Assembly (NCBI RefSeq): GCF_002119685.1
Contig: NZ_CP021108.1
Coordinates: forward strand, 4,836,001 to 4,900,000
Origin: Bordetella genomosp. 8
GTDB taxonomy: Bacteria > Pseudomonadota > Gammaproteobacteria > Burkholderiales > Burkholderiaceae_B
Reading direction: 5' to 3'
Length of the DNA stretch: 64,000 bases
Position numbers and translations under genes: made by a program
Shown: piece after piece, positions 29,110-38,811 of the stretch
How positions within the stretch are numbered: position 1 is the first letter of the stretch
How the letters are laid out: each line of letters begins with the position of its first letter
Notes under the pieces: generated by a model
What the model saw: the letters and a program-made list of their open reading frames with translations, nothing else
Databases searched by the model: none
What the model was told of the DNA's origin: nothing

Positions 29110-29765
29110 TGCGGTCCGGCAATCAAGACCTTCATCTGGTGGAAGGCATCCAGTTCAGGATCCTGGCGCACGTATTTCCGGTACTCCGCCACGATGCGCT
29201 GAAACCGCTGTCCAACGCCAAGCTCACGATCGTGCTGCTGGAAAAAGCCATTTCCAAGGGTACGATCGCGGAAACCGACCCGCCGCCGTTCGTCGGCGAC
29301 CTGGACAACATGCTGGACGACAGCGTGGCGGCGATTCGCCTGTTGAACAACTGGTTCCAGGACGACAGCCCCGCCATGGACGTCCATGGCATCCTGCAGG
29401 AATGCCGGCGCCTGGCGTTTTCGCAACTGCTGCTGTCGGGCAAGAAGGTCCAGATCGACGACTTCCCCCACGCGACGCCGGTCGCCCATCGCCCCAGCCG
29501 CTACGTGCTGATGGCGTGGATGATCCTGGCGATCTACGGACTGCCGGAGCGCGGCGTCCTGCATATCAAGCAGGAAGGACCGCATGGACTGTCGGCCCGA
29601 TCCCTGCCGGCGCCGCCGGATGCCACCACCCGTACCTTGCAGCCGGAAAGCGCCCCGCCCATCTCGCTGGAAGACGCGAAAAAAATAGCCTCGTTCTACG
29701 GATGGGAGCTGGTCAAGCAGGACGGCGGCTGGCTGCTGAACCTGCCGGTGGCAGATAACGCCTGA
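29109..29765 (+). CDS. HisKA-like phosphotransfer protein without visible ATPase domain
   Basis: A 218-residue cytoplasmic protein. Near residue 28 it has LRHDALKPLSNAKLTIVLLEK, which resembles the H-box and first helix of histidine kinases, with H28 as the candidate phospho-acceptor. No N, G1 or G2 boxes of an HATPase_c domain are visible, although the C-terminal part may be a degenerate one, as in ChpT-type phosphotransferases. It sits between a lone receiver and a GGDEF-EAL enzyme, so a phosphotransfer role is plausible. I do not recognise a named family. Confidence 0.7.
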   Translation: MRSGNQDLHLVEGIQFRILAHVFPVLRHDALKPLSNAKLTIVLLEKAISKGTIAETDPPPFVGDLDNMLDDSVAAIRLLNNWFQDDSPAMDVHGILQECRRLAFSQLLLSGKKVQIDDFPHATPVAHRPSRYVLMAWMILAIYGLPERGVLHIKQEGPHGLSARSLPAPPDATTRTLQPESAPPISLEDAKKIASFYGWELVKQDGGWLLNLPVADNA

Positions 29766-29775
29766 GGTGTCCGGC

Positions 29776-31917
29776 ATGAACGCCTGGCCCAACATCAACT
29801 CGGATCACGGGGCGCCGCTCATTCCCTTGAGCGTGCTGGGTCTGCGTGAAGGCGAGGACCTGCCCGGCGTGCAGGAGCTCTGTCGGCTCACCGGCTTTTT
29901 TTTTGGCGTCTCGATGTTTGCGGTAACCTGGCTGCGCGACGCCAGCCCGGTCAGCCTGTGGTCCAGCGGCGCCTGCCAGCGCACCGCCGAGCTGCTCGCC
30001 CGGTGGAGCTACCCCGTACTGAGCTCGCCCGGCATCGTCACGGCGACGGCGGCCTCGCTGGCCGCGCATGACCCCGTCTGCGGGGGCGCCGCCACGGGCC
30101 CCATCCCGGCCGTGCAGTTTTTCGCCGCGGCGCCCCTGACGCTGGCCGATGGCACGCGCGTCGGCGCGCTGTGCATCGCCGACACCGATCACCGGACATT
30201 TTCCGAAGACGACGCACAACGCCTGCGTGACTTCGCCGCCATGGCAAGCGAAGCCTTGCGTGGGCGCAAGGCCCTGGCCGATACCAGGCGGCGCGAACAG
30301 CTGCTGGCCCGCGCCTTCCGCCTGGCCAAGGTGGGCGGCTGGGAATACAACGTGATCACCGGCCAGTTGACGCTGAGCGAACAGGCGCTGGAGATCTACG
30401 GCATGGATCCCACCATCCAGCCCACGCTGGACACCATGATGCGCCGCTTCTATCCCGGCGATGCGCTGATCGACACGCGCGACGACTTCGCCCGGTTGCT
30501 GCGCGACGGCCAAGGCTACGATTCGCGGCGGCGCATACGGCGGCTGGACGGTTCCTCGCGCTGGATCCACGTACTGGCGGAGCCGGAAACACAGGAAGGC
30601 CAGGTCGTCCACGTCCACGGACTGGTCGAGGACATCACCGACGAGGTCGAATCCCAGCAGCGTTTCCACGAGCTGGCCTACACCGACAAGCTGACCGGCC
30701 TGCCGAACCGCGGCGCCTTCCTGCTGGAACTCGGCAGGCACTTTTCGCGGCTCGAGCCGATCGTCCTGATCGCCATCGATATCGACGGATTCAAGGACAT
30801 CAACGACACGATCGGCCACCATGCGGGCGATCAGTTGCTGATCGAAGTCGGCAAGCGCATCGCCGCGTATTTTCCGGTCGGCACCTTTGCCGCGCGGGTC
30901 GGCAGCAATGAATTCACCGTCATCGCGCCGCCCAACGGCACGATCGAGCAGGCGATCGAGCAGATGAACCAGTTGCGCCTGCAGCTCAAGCAACCCATCT
31001 ACTACAGCGAGCAGACGCTGTCCGCTTCGGTCAGCATAGGTCTGTGCGAAGCGCCCGCGCAAGCCGGGGACGCCGACCAGCTCGTGCGCAATACGGATAT
31101 CGCGCTCTATCAGGCGAAGAAGGCCGGCGGCGACCGTACGGTGGCGTTCGAACCCGAAATGCGCGACCGCCTGGAAGAGCGCGTCCAGTTGCTGCGCGAC
31201 GTACGGCGCGGGATCGAACGCAAGGAGTTCATCCTTTACTACCAGCCCATCTACGACATGCGCACGCACACGCTGTCGGGGTTCGAAGCGCTGATGCGCT
31301 GGTCGCTGCCGGAGAAAGGCATCCTGGGTCCGGCATACTTCAACGCCGCCTTCGACGACCAGACGCTGGCGCCCCTGTTGGGCGACGAAGCCCTGCGCAA
31401 TGCCTGCGAGCAGATGCGGCGCTGGACGAGCAAGGGTTTCGACTTCAAGCGCGTGTCGGTCAACGTCGCCGCCGCGCAGTTCTATCGTTCCGATCTGTCC
31501 AGCCATATCCTGGCCATGCTCGCGCAATATGGCTTGCGCCCCGACCAGTTGACGCTGGAGATCACCGAAAGCGTCTACCTGGGGCAAGGTGCCGACGCGG
31601 TGGAGGACGCCTTGCGCACCCTGCATCAGGCGGGGGTGGGCATCGCCCTGGACGACTTCGGGACGGGCTATGCATCCCTGACGCAATTGCAGCGCTTCCC
31701 GGTGGACTCCCTGAAAATCGACAAGTCCTTCGTGCAGAACCCGGGCGCCAGCTCGATAGTCGAAGCCATCATCGCCCTGGGCGCCAGCCTGAACATACAG
31801 ATCGTCGCCGAAGGCGTGGAAACCGAGGCGCACCAGGACGCCCTGCTGAAGCGCGGCTGCCAGTTCGGCCAGGGCTACTACCTGGGCAAGCCCATGCCGG
31901 CCGAGTTCTATGCCTGA
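29776..31917 (+). CDS. GAF-PAS-GGDEF-EAL cyclic-di-GMP phosphodiesterase
   Basis: A 713-residue cytoplasmic protein: GAF-like region (about 20-160), PAS (about 175-285), GGDEF (about 300-455) and EAL (about 465-710). The GGDEF signature is degenerate (VGSNEF), so cyclase activity is unlikely. The EAL site looks intact: [27 protein letters not shown] and AEGVE, so it likely degrades cyclic di-GMP. The ATG at 29776 has GAGGT seven bases before it; a GTG at 29767 is less likely. Codons 41-43 are TTT TTT TTT, a nine-T run in a GC-rich gene. Its 3' end overlaps the convergent chemoreceptor gene by 10 bp. Confidence 0.93.
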   Translation: MNAWPNINSDHGAPLIPLSVLGLREGEDLPGVQELCRLTGFFFGVSMFAVTWLRDASPVSLWSSGACQRTAELLARWSYPVLSSPGIVTATAASLAAHDPVCGGAATGPIPAVQFFAAAPLTLADGTRVGALCIADTDHRTFSEDDAQRLRDFAAMASEALRGRKALADTRRREQLLARAFRLAKVGGWEYNVITGQLTLSEQALEIYGMDPTIQPTLDTMMRRFYPGDALIDTRDDFARLLRDGQGYDSRRRIRRLDGSSRWIHVLAEPETQEGQVVHVHGLVEDITDEVESQQRFHELAYTDKLTGLPNRGAFLLELGRHFSRLEPIVLIAIDIDGFKDINDTIGHHAGDQLLIEVGKRIAAYFPVGTFAARVGSNEFTVIAPPNGTIEQAIEQMNQLRLQLKQPIYYSEQTLSASVSIGLCEAPAQAGDADQLVRNTDIALYQAKKAGGDRTVAFEPEMRDRLEERVQLLRDVRRGIERKEFILYYQPIYDMRTHTLSGFEALMRWSLPEKGILGPAYFNAAFDDQTLAPLLGDEALRNACEQMRRWTSKGFDFKRVSVNVAAAQFYRSDLSSHILAMLAQYGLRPDQLTLEITESVYLGQGADAVEDALRTLHQAGVGIALDDFGTGYASLTQLQRFPVDSLKIDKSFVQNPGASSIVEAIIALGASLNIQIVAEGVETEAHQDALLKRGCQFGQGYYLGKPMPAEFYA
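29896..29904 (+). repeat. Homopolymer tract of nine T inside the GGDEF-EAL gene
   Basis: Nine consecutive T encode three Phe (codons 41-43) near the start of the phosphodiesterase gene. A gain or loss of one base would truncate the protein early. Confidence 0.9.
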
Positions 31918-33590
31918 TGTGCCTCGTGTTGCCAGGCCACAGGGTGCGAGGCCTGGCTGCGCGGCGCATTGTGCATAGCCACGCTGCGCGACGCGTCGGC
32001 GCTCTCCTGTAAACGCATCGCGGTGGCCTGCAGCTGGAAGACGCTGACCAGTTGCGACAAGGTCGAGGCCTGCTCCTGCAAGGCCGCGGCAGCCGAACTG
32101 CCCTGCTCCACCAACTGCGCATTCTGCTGAGTGACCGTGTCCATCTGCATGATGGTCCGGTTCACCTGCTCGATACCCTGCGCCTGCTCCACGCTCGCGC
32201 CGGTTATCTCGCCGACCAGCGAAGTCACGTGCTGCACGCTGGTCACCACTTCTTCCATCGTGACACCCGCCTGCGTGGCCAACTCGCTGCCGCTGCGCAC
32301 CTTCTGCGCCGAATCGTCGATCAAGGCCTTGATCTCCTTGGCCGCCGCGGCGCTGCGCTGCGCCAGCGCGCGCACTTCCGACGCGACGACGGCGAAGCCG
32401 CGTCCCTGCTCGCCGGCCCGCGCCGCTTCCACGGCGGCATTCAAGGCCAGGATATTGGTCTGGAACGCGATGCTGTCGATGATGCCGGTGATATCGACGA
32501 TCTTGCGGGCCGACTCGGAAATCGACGCCATCGTGTCGATCACCTGCCCCACGACCGCGCCGCCACGCGTCGCGATTTCCGATGCGGACATCGCCAGCGT
32601 GTTGGCTTCGCGCGCATGGTCGGAATTCTGCGACACGGTGGCCGTCAACTGCTCGATCGACGATACCGTACTTTCCAGCGAGGCCGACTGCTGCGCCGTG
32701 CGCGACGACAGATCCTGGCTGCCCGCGGCAATCTGCGCCGCCGCGGCGGCCACGGTATCGGTGCCCGCGCGTACCTGCCCGACGATGCCGGACAAGTTGT
32801 CGCGCATGCTCTTGACCGCGAACAGCAGGCTCGTCCTGTCGTTGTCCTTGACGCGCACCTGCACGCTCAGATCGCCCTGCGCGATACGGTTGGCGATTTC
32901 AGTGGCGTCGCGAGGCTCCCCGCCTAACTGGCGCAGCAGGCCGCGCACGAACCAGGCCGCCACGCACACGCCCAGGACCACCGCGAACAGCGACAGCGCA
33001 GCCATTTCCAGTTCGAAGTGGCCAGAAACTTCCTGCGCATGCATGGCGATGGTCCGATTCAGCTTCTCCTCCAGGTCGATCATCCGGTTGATGTCGGCCA
33101 GCCAGGTCACCAGGGCCGGCGCCGCCTGCGACAGCAGCAGATCGGTGGCTTCCTGGATCTTGCCCGACTGCTTCAAGGCAATGACGCGCTGGATCAGCGG
33201 CATGGTGCGCGTTTCGGATTCCTTGATCTTGGCCAGCGCCGACTTTTCCTCGGGCAGCACCACTTCCCGTGCGAACAACTGATCCAGGGGCCGCGCGGAT
33301 TCCGCGTAGTCGCGCGCCAGCGCCTCGATGTGCTGCACCGCCTTGGCGACCTCGGCGGGCGAATTCTGCAGCACGACGTCGCGCAAGGCGATGGAACGGT
33401 CATGCACGCTGCCGCGGAAATTGATGGCATAGCGCTGCTTTACGCTGTTGATGCCATTGATCATGTTCAGGCTGCTGTCCACGGACCGCATGCGGACCAT
33501 GCTCAGAACCGCCAAGGCCACCAGCAAGGCCAGCACCACTCCGAAGCCCAGCGCCAGCCGGCTTCCCACGCTTTGATCCCTCAACCGCAT
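31908..33590 (-). CDS. Methyl-accepting chemotaxis protein (Tar/Tsr type)
   Basis: A 560-residue chemoreceptor. There is a first membrane helix at about 12-32, a four-helix-bundle periplasmic sensor (to about 190), a second helix at about 193-214, HAMP, and a long signalling coiled coil. The hairpin tip reads [21 protein letters not shown] ([20 protein letters not shown]), the highly conserved MCP signature. Methylation-type Q/E pairs are present. No CheW-binding pentapeptide is evident at the C-terminus. The ligand is unknown. The 136-bp gap upstream separates it from the small gene before it. Confidence 0.95.
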   Translation of the reverse strand: MRLRDQSVGSRLALGFGVVLALLVALAVLSMVRMRSVDSSLNMINGINSVKQRYAINFRGSVHDRSIALRDVVLQNSPAEVAKAVQHIEALARDYAESARPLDQLFAREVVLPEEKSALAKIKESETRTMPLIQRVIALKQSGKIQEATDLLLSQAAPALVTWLADINRMIDLEEKLNRTIAMHAQEVSGHFELEMAALSLFAVVLGVCVAAWFVRGLLRQLGGEPRDATEIANRIAQGDLSVQVRVKDNDRTSLLFAVKSMRDNLSGIVGQVRAGTDTVAAAAAQIAAGSQDLSSRTAQQSASLESTVSSIEQLTATVSQNSDHAREANTLAMSASEIATRGGAVVGQVIDTMASISESARKIVDITGIIDSIAFQTNILALNAAVEAARAGEQGRGFAVVASEVRALAQRSAAAAKEIKALIDDSAQKVRSGSELATQAGVTMEEVVTSVQHVTSLVGEITGASVEQAQGIEQVNRTIMQMDTVTQQNAQLVEQGSSAAAALQEQASTLSQLVSVFQLQATAMRLQESADASRSVAMHNAPRSQASHPVAWQHEAHQA

Positions 33591-33726
33591 TTACACCACC
33601 CGTAGAAGCAAATTCCCTAACCATGTACGCGGGCGAGCCAGCGGTCCGGGCGCCCTGGGCACCGGACAGCCATCCAGCTTCGCAATATTTCGAAGGAAAT
33701 TTTATCTTTTTTACAGGAAAGTGCGA

Positions 33727-33999
33727 CTACAGCACCGCGCTCGGTTCCGCGGCCGCGGCGTGCACGCCGGCCAGGTAGCGGGCCTCCAGCGCCATCCGGC
33801 GCCGCATCACCGCGTCTTCGACCCCCCGCCTGGCCTGCTCCACACTGGAACATACGCCCGTCTCGTAAGCCGTCTGCCACCAGTAGCCGATGTCACGCAT
33901 GTCCTCGAACCAGTCTATGCGCCCATGCGTCCTGCCCGCGACGTCGATGTAGTTCCAAGAGAAGATCTGCGACACCCAATACATCGTCTTCATACCCAT
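33727..33999 (-). CDS. Small uncharacterised aromatic-rich protein
   Basis: A 90-residue protein I do not recognise. It is Trp/Tyr-rich in the first half (MYWVSQIFSWNYIDVAG, then IDWFEDMRDIGYWWQTAYE) and helical and Ala/Arg-rich afterwards. The ATG at 33999 has a GAGGAG ribosome site nine bases upstream; the in-frame extension to 34194 has none. It lies between the chemoreceptor gene and the sigma-factor promoter region, transcribed away from the secretion cluster. No hrp-type box with the right spacing precedes it. Confidence 0.65.
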   Translation of the reverse strand: MGMKTMYWVSQIFSWNYIDVAGRTHGRIDWFEDMRDIGYWWQTAYETGVCSSVEQARRGVEDAVMRRRMALEARYLAGVHAAAAEPSAVL

Positions 34000-34409
34000 G
34001 TCCCGGCTCCTCGCTTGAGGGCGCTCGCAAGGGTGGACGACGGGTCTGGCGGAGGGAGGACGCCAGCGTTCCGCGATGTCACGCGCCTGCGAGGCCGGAG
34101 GGCATTCTAGGAACCGGCGCGGGCTTCGGGTACGCGAAAAATCTGAGCCGCGGGACATGACGCTCGTGGAACCAGACTCGGAAATTTCCCACAATCAGAT
34201 CAGCGATGCGAGTCGAGACGCCGTGTCTTCGGACAAGTGCCAGGACATATTCCCACGGCGCTTTCAGCACGTGGATACACGCAATTTCCGACCGCTCATG
34301 GAACGATTCCGACGCCGTTGAACAGACCTGAATTTCTGCTTGCACGGTTCGGTCGAGGCCTGGGGGTATTGCGCCATACTGGCCCGCCCCGTGACCTTTT
34401 GGCTATTCC
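34000..34409. other. Divergent regulatory gap before the ECF sigma gene
   Basis: About 410 bp between the 90-residue leftward gene and the sigma-factor gene. It contains an hrp-like box (34168-34195, rightward) and two further GGAAC sequences at 34110 and 34300 without a matching downstream CAC element. Short frames here have no ribosome sites and poor codon use. The distance from the box to the sigma ATG (215 bp) implies a long leader. Confidence 0.6.
34168..34195 (+). promoter_or_regulatory. Hrp-box-like ECF promoter upstream of the sigma gene
   Basis: GGAACC (34168-34173), 15 bases, then CCACAAT (34189-34195). This matches the HrpL consensus GGAACC-N15/16-CCACNNA except for the last base. 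It suggests the sigma factor activates its own gene, which is inference. Confidence 0.65.
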
Positions 34410-35042
34410 ATGCGATATCTCCACGACAATCACCATGGCATCCAGGCGGCACCGCCCATCGCTTACAACGCGACCGCCAATGTGACCAGCGCCAGCATCG
34501 CCATCGCAACGTCGCACAGTGCCTACGAAGCCGTCTTCCGGGAACTCGTGCAGAACCACGCCACCCGCCTGCACCGCTTCATCATCAAGCACATCGGCAA
34601 TTGCCCCGACGCGGAAGACCTCACCCAGCAAGCCTTCCTGGAAGCCGCCAAGTCGTACCACAGCTTCCGCGGCGAATCGCAGCTTTCCACCTGGCTCTAC
34701 GGCATCGCCTTGAACCTGGTGCGCAACTACCTGTCGCGCGCGCCCGAATGCCGCTACTTCTTCGTCGGCGAAGACGCGCTCAGCGACCACGCGTCCCAGG
34801 ACCTGACCCCGGACGACGCCGCCGAGCAGAACCAGACCCTGCGCCTGCTGGAAGAATCCATCGCGGAACTCCCGGAAAACATGCGCAGCATCCTGTTGAT
34901 GATGGGCCTGAACGATTTGACCTACGAAGAAGCGGCCGCACGGCTGACGGTACCCGTCGGCACCATACGCAGCCGTTTGTCGCGCGCCCGCGCCGCGCTG
35001 CGTTCCAAGCTGGAAACCAAGGGCGTCCGCCTGGACGCCTGA
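34410..35042 (+). CDS. ECF sigma factor of HrpL/BtrS type, predicted T3SS activator
   Basis: A 210-residue sigma-70 family ECF factor. Region 2 spans about 38-105 (NHATRLHRFIIKHIGNCPDAEDLTQ-type -10 recognition, split here) and region 4 about 140-200 (LPENMRSILLMM, then YEEAAARLTVPVGTIRSRLSRARAALR), with an N-terminal extension of about 35 residues. Its place at the end of the secretion cluster matches HrpL and Bordetella BtrS/BrpL. Four GGAAC-N16-NCAC boxes in this window fit such a factor. No anti-sigma gene is adjacent. The gene converges on sctC, with a 46-bp gap between the two stops. Confidence 0.9.
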   Translation: MRYLHDNHHGIQAAPPIAYNATANVTSASIAIATSHSAYEAVFRELVQNHATRLHRFIIKHIGNCPDAEDLTQQAFLEAAKSYHSFRGESQLSTWLYGIALNLVRNYLSRAPECRYFFVGEDALSDHASQDLTPDDAAEQNQTLRLLEESIAELPENMRSILLMMGLNDLTYEEAAARLTVPVGTIRSRLSRARAALRSKLETKGVRLDA

Positions 35043-35050
35043 TGGCGGAG

Positions 35051-35086
35051 GATCATTCCGCGGATCATTCCGCGGATCATTCGTCC
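35051..35086. repeat. 12-bp tandem repeat between sigma gene and sctC
   Basis: Two exact GATCATTCCGCG units (35051-35062 and 35063-35074) and a third partial unit. The repeat forms the hairpin CCGCGG-ATCATT-CCGCGG (35058-35075). It lies between convergent stops and may help to end both transcripts. Confidence 0.7.
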
Positions 35087-35088
35087 GG

Positions 35089-36903
35089 TCATTTCACGGC
35101 CGGGACCTTCAACACCTGCGTGGGCCCCGGCTGCGACAACTGCAAGGTCCTGTCCATGCCGTCGGCATACACCGTCGATCGCGATCCCCCCTCCCAGGAC
35201 CAGTTGACGGCCTCGCCCCACTTGCGCAACGATGCCGGAATCAAGGGCGTCCCGTTCACTTCCACCACCCGCGGCCGGATCACGAATATCCGTTCCCATC
35301 GCTTGCTGCTCTTCTTCTTGTGCGAGAAAAAGGCGCCCAGGCCCGGGATGTCTCCCAGCAAGGGAATCTTGCTGATTTCATCGCCGTCCTCGCTGATGTT
35401 GTACCCGCCGATCAGCAAGGCCTCGCCGTCCGCGACGACGGCCAGCGTGCTGACGCTGGTCTTGGACGTGACGGGCAATTGGTCGACCTCGGCATCCTGG
35501 GTGATCTTTCCGTCCTCGATGTCCACCGTCAACTCGACCTGGCGCGCGCCGTTCGCATCGATATAGCGCGGCGTCACACGCAATGATGTGCCGACCGTCA
35601 CCGCCCGCGCGTCCACGTAGCGGTCGGTGGCCAGCCGGATGTAGAACGTTTTCGAGTGATCGATCAGTGCCCCCATGTTGTCGGAGGTCAATATGGACGG
35701 CTTGGACAGGATCTGCGCGTCGTTGTTGTGCTGCAGCGCGTTAAGCCGCGCCAACAGGGAATCCGCCACGCTCAGCCCTATCGTGCCGGGCGGCATGATG
35801 CCGCGGTCCAGCCCCCTGCCATCAGGGTTGTTCGCCCTTGGACCGCTGTAGCCCATGCCAAACTCCGCCTTGCCGGCCTTGGCGCCCCATCTGACGCCGA
35901 GCTCCTTGGTCGCGTCGGCCGATATGTCGACGATCATGACCTCGATTTCGATCAAGGTCGTAGGCACGTCCAGCTGGGCGATCAGCGAACGATACACGCC
36001 CATGCGCTCGGGAATATCCTGCACGATGACGGCGTTCAGGCGCGCGTCGGCCTGTATGGTGGCTTGGCGGGCTCGCCGCCCGGCATCGAACGAGCCAGCG
36101 CGCGACGGCTGCGCCGGCTTGCCGATGCCCGACAACGGAGACGTCCCTGCCGCGCCAGGTTCGCGCAAGGCGTAGGGATCGCGCAGCGGCGTCGCCATCG
36201 CGGACAACACCGAATTGCCGGCGCCGGGACCACTGCCCGCGATCAGCTCGCGCAGCAGGGTCGCCAGGCCCGGGGTCGTGATCGACTGGTCCCGGTAGCG
36301 CACGACGCGATCATTGACGGACGCATACTTCAGGCGAAACACGGCGACTTCCTGCCTGCCCGCCGTGGGCGGCAGCGCGTTGATGGTCCGCTCGATCAAG
36401 GCGACGTAGGCGGGCGGTCCCGATACCAGCGCAAGTCCCTGGTCGGGCAGCTCGCCCCAGCCGAAGCGGTCGTCGATCACGCCCAGCCTGTCCAGCGCAT
36501 CGCGCAGACCGGCGATGGCGCCGTTGCCGACGCTGATCGTCTTGGTCACCATCGCGCTCGCCGGACTGACGAACAGGGTACCGGCGTACACGAACCAGTT
36601 GAAACCGTAGACCCCCGCCATCTTGTCCATGAACTCCGTCGGACTCGCCGCCGTGAACTTGCCGTTGACCAGGCCCGCCACGCCCGGCGCCAACTGCAGC
36701 GCCAGGCTGAAGCCGCTGGAGAACCGCCGCAGGACGTTTTCAAGCGATTCATCGGTCGCAAAATAGGTATAGGGGGCCGCCGGCCAGGAAGGCGCGGCCT
36801 CCGCGTTCGCCACCAACACCACCGTCGCGACAGTCAGGCACAGGCTGGGTAGCACCTTCCGACCACGGGAACACCATCGCTGAAACATCATTGTCCAACT
36901 CAT
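35089..36903 (-). CDS. sctC: Type III secretion outer-membrane secretin SctC (BscC/YscC)
   Basis: A 604-residue secretin that forms the outer-membrane ring. There is a signal peptide (cleavage near residue 36, ANAEA-A), N0/N1-type domains (LENVLRRFSSGFSLALQL), an N3 domain with TLIEIEVMIVDISADATKELGV, and a C-terminal secretin domain (NNDAQILSKPSILTSDN, then ADGEALLIGGY and KIPLLGDIPGLGAFFSHK). Length matches the YscC family. It is the last gene of the long leftward operon, 22 bp after sctU; the first ATG is ambiguous (MSWTMMF). Confidence 0.95.
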   Translation of the reverse strand: MSWTMMFQRWCSRGRKVLPSLCLTVATVVLVANAEAAPSWPAAPYTYFATDESLENVLRRFSSGFSLALQLAPGVAGLVNGKFTAASPTEFMDKMAGVYGFNWFVYAGTLFVSPASAMVTKTISVGNGAIAGLRDALDRLGVIDDRFGWGELPDQGLALVSGPPAYVALIERTINALPPTAGRQEVAVFRLKYASVNDRVVRYRDQSITTPGLATLLRELIAGSGPGAGNSVLSAMATPLRDPYALREPGAAGTSPLSGIGKPAQPSRAGSFDAGRRARQATIQADARLNAVIVQDIPERMGVYRSLIAQLDVPTTLIEIEVMIVDISADATKELGVRWGAKAGKAEFGMGYSGPRANNPDGRGLDRGIMPPGTIGLSVADSLLARLNALQHNNDAQILSKPSILTSDNMGALIDHSKTFYIRLATDRYVDARAVTVGTSLRVTPRYIDANGARQVELTVDIEDGKITQDAEVDQLPVTSKTSVSTLAVVADGEALLIGGYNISEDGDEISKIPLLGDIPGLGAFFSHKKKSSKRWERIFVIRPRVVEVNGTPLIPASLRKWGEAVNWSWEGGSRSTVYADGMDRTLQLSQPGPTQVLKVPAVK

Positions 36904-36925
36904 CGATAATCATGGATACGCGTCT

Positions 36926-37996
36926 CTACGGGGATCCCGGCGGGCTGTCTCCATCCTCCATCGCCAGATCGCGCACGGCACGTAATACGTGGGCGACCGG
37001 AACGACGAGCTCGCTCGGGATGTATTCGTTCTCGCGGGCATCGGCCAGCAGCGCGCGCGCCAGCGGCACATCCCGCATGACCGGCACGCCGATACGGCGC
37101 GCCATGTCGATCATCTGCAGCGCCACACCGTCCAGGCCTTTGGCCATCACGATCGGCAAGGGCGTCTGGTCCGGCACATAGCGCAGCGCCACTGCGATAT
37201 GGGTGGGGTTCACCACCAGTGCGGCGGCCTTGCGCACGGCCTCCACGACACTGCCATTGCTCATTTCCTGATGCAGGCGCTTGCGCTGCTGCTTGACCTC
37301 GGGCTGCCCCTCCATATCCTTCTGCTCGCGCTTCACTTCTTCCTTGGTCATCATCAGGCGCTTGTTGCGCTGCCTGCGTTGCCAAGCCATATCCAGCCCG
37401 GCGATCACCAGACAGAACACCGCCGTGTAAAGCAACAGCATGCGGAACAGGCTGCCATTCACCGCCAGCACGCCTTCCAGCCCTCCCGATCCGGCATGGA
37501 CCAGCGGCGCCAAGCCGGCACGCAGCAATAGCCACGTCAGCAGGCAAAAGCAGACAATCTTGACCGTCGACTTGATCGTTTCGACCAGGTTCTTCACGGA
37601 GAAGATATTCTTGGCGTTGGACACCACGTTCAGCTTCACGCCCGACGGCTTGGCCTTTTCCGCGGCGAATATCACGCCGATCTGCGCGAATTCCACGAAC
37701 AATCCGAAGCCGAGCACGATCGCCACGACAGGCCAGAGCAGGTCCACGCCTTCGCGCAGCGCGATCGTCGCCGCCACCTTGAGCGCCTCGCGGAACTCCA
37801 GGTCGCCCAGTCCGGCCGGCACGCCCAGCAGCCGCAGCATGCCGGCCAGAATGGCGTGACCGCTGAAGACCAGGTACGCCAGCAATGCCAGGGTCAGCAT
37901 GGTCTGGCTGAAGTCCCGGCTGTACGGCACATCCCCCTTCTTGCGAGCGTCCTGGAGCTTTTTCGGTGTCGGCTTTTCTGTCTTTTCGCCGCTCAC
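36926..37996 (-). CDS. sctU: Type III export apparatus switch protein SctU (BscU/YscU)
   Basis: A 356-residue inner-membrane protein of the FlhB/YscU family that switches substrate class. It has four membrane helices in residues 30-205 and a cytoplasmic domain with the autocleavage motif NPTH at 263-266 (AALVVNPTHIAVAL). The N-terminus starts EKTEKPTPKKLQDARKKG, diagnostic for the family. Start overlaps the sctT stop by four bases. Confidence 0.97.
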   Translation of the reverse strand: MSGEKTEKPTPKKLQDARKKGDVPYSRDFSQTMLTLALLAYLVFSGHAILAGMLRLLGVPAGLGDLEFREALKVAATIALREGVDLLWPVVAIVLGFGLFVEFAQIGVIFAAEKAKPSGVKLNVVSNAKNIFSVKNLVETIKSTVKIVCFCLLTWLLLRAGLAPLVHAGSGGLEGVLAVNGSLFRMLLLYTAVFCLVIAGLDMAWQRRQRNKRLMMTKEEVKREQKDMEGQPEVKQQRKRLHQEMSNGSVVEAVRKAAALVVNPTHIAVALRYVPDQTPLPIVMAKGLDGVALQMIDMARRIGVPVMRDVPLARALLADARENEYIPSELVVPVAHVLRAVRDLAMEDGDSPPGSP

Positions 37997-38796
37997 GGAG
38001 CCCGCCAGATGTGTGTCAGCAAGGGCAGCAGTTCATCCGCGCGCCGGGCTTCCTTATCGATGTGGCCGAACAATATGCCGACATACAGCACGAGCACGAA
38101 CAGTGCCAGCCCCGTCTTGATCGGCATGGCCAGGAAGAAAACCTGCAGCTGCGGCGTGAAGCGGCTGGCCAGGCCCAGCCCCATTTCCGCCAGCAGCATG
38201 ATGATGACCACGGGCGCCGACAGCAGTACCACCAGATGCATCAGTCGATCCAACTGGGCCAGGAACAAAGGCATGGCATCTTGGCGGAAGGCGGGGTACC
38301 ACTGCCAGGGATTCCAGAGCCGGAAGCTGTCATAAAGTATCGAAAGCACCAGTGAAATGCCGCCACCCACGAAAAAGAAAACCCCATAGGCCAGTTGCAT
38401 CAGCACGGCGGTAGGCGTGGTTTCGCCGCCCACCGTGGGATTCAGCAAGGCCCCCATGCTGGCGCCACGCTGGTAGTCGATGACCGAACCCACCCCTTCG
38501 ATGGCCCAGAAAGGGATGGCCAGGAAGAGCCCCAATACCAGACCGATAAAGGCTTCCTTGGCCACCAGCATCAGTACGGCGAACAGGCTGATCGGCGCAG
38601 CGGCGGCGGTACCGGGCAGCACGAGCGGAACCACCAACAACCCCAGGGCGATGGCCAGCGCGCCCCGCAAGCGCCCAGGCAGTATTTGCTTGCTGAAGAC
38701 CGGCAGCATCATGCACAGAAGCAGGATCCTGGGCTGCGTCAGCACCATGGATAACAGCAGGTCATATACCGCGGCGTAGGTGGCGTAACCCTTCAT
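37993..38796 (-). CDS. sctT: Type III export apparatus protein SctT (BscT/YscT)
   Basis: A 267-residue polytopic inner-membrane protein of the FliR/SpaR family, part of the R5S4T1 export gate. It has about six hydrophobic segments. Family blocks include GFFLAIPFWAIEGVG-type (FLAIPFWAIEGVGSVIDYQRG) and LLLAEMGLGLASRFTPQLQVF. It starts 15 bp after sctS and overlaps sctU by four bases. Confidence 0.96.
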   Translation of the reverse strand: MKGYATYAAVYDLLLSMVLTQPRILLLCMMLPVFSKQILPGRLRGALAIALGLLVVPLVLPGTAAAAPISLFAVLMLVAKEAFIGLVLGLFLAIPFWAIEGVGSVIDYQRGASMGALLNPTVGGETTPTAVLMQLAYGVFFFVGGGISLVLSILYDSFRLWNPWQWYPAFRQDAMPLFLAQLDRLMHLVVLLSAPVVIIMLLAEMGLGLASRFTPQLQVFFLAMPIKTGLALFVLVLYVGILFGHIDKEARRADELLPLLTHIWRAP

Positions 38797-38811
38797 CCGG
38801 TTCCCCTCGTA

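Noticed and set aside
29713..31833. 706-codon antisense open frame over the GGDEF-EAL gene
   Set aside because: A GC-skew shadow of the real gene; His/Gln/Arg-rich with no domain and no start context. The same applies to antisense frames at 489-1436, 12890-15100, 15262-16620, 24151-25980 and 26522-28630.
34110..34305. Extra GGAAC sequences at 34110 and 34300 as hrp boxes
   Set aside because: Neither has CAC at the required distance, unlike the box at 34168.
34237..34485. 82-codon frame in the sigma leader
   Set aside because: It overlaps the sigma gene in another frame, with no ribosome site and atypical composition.
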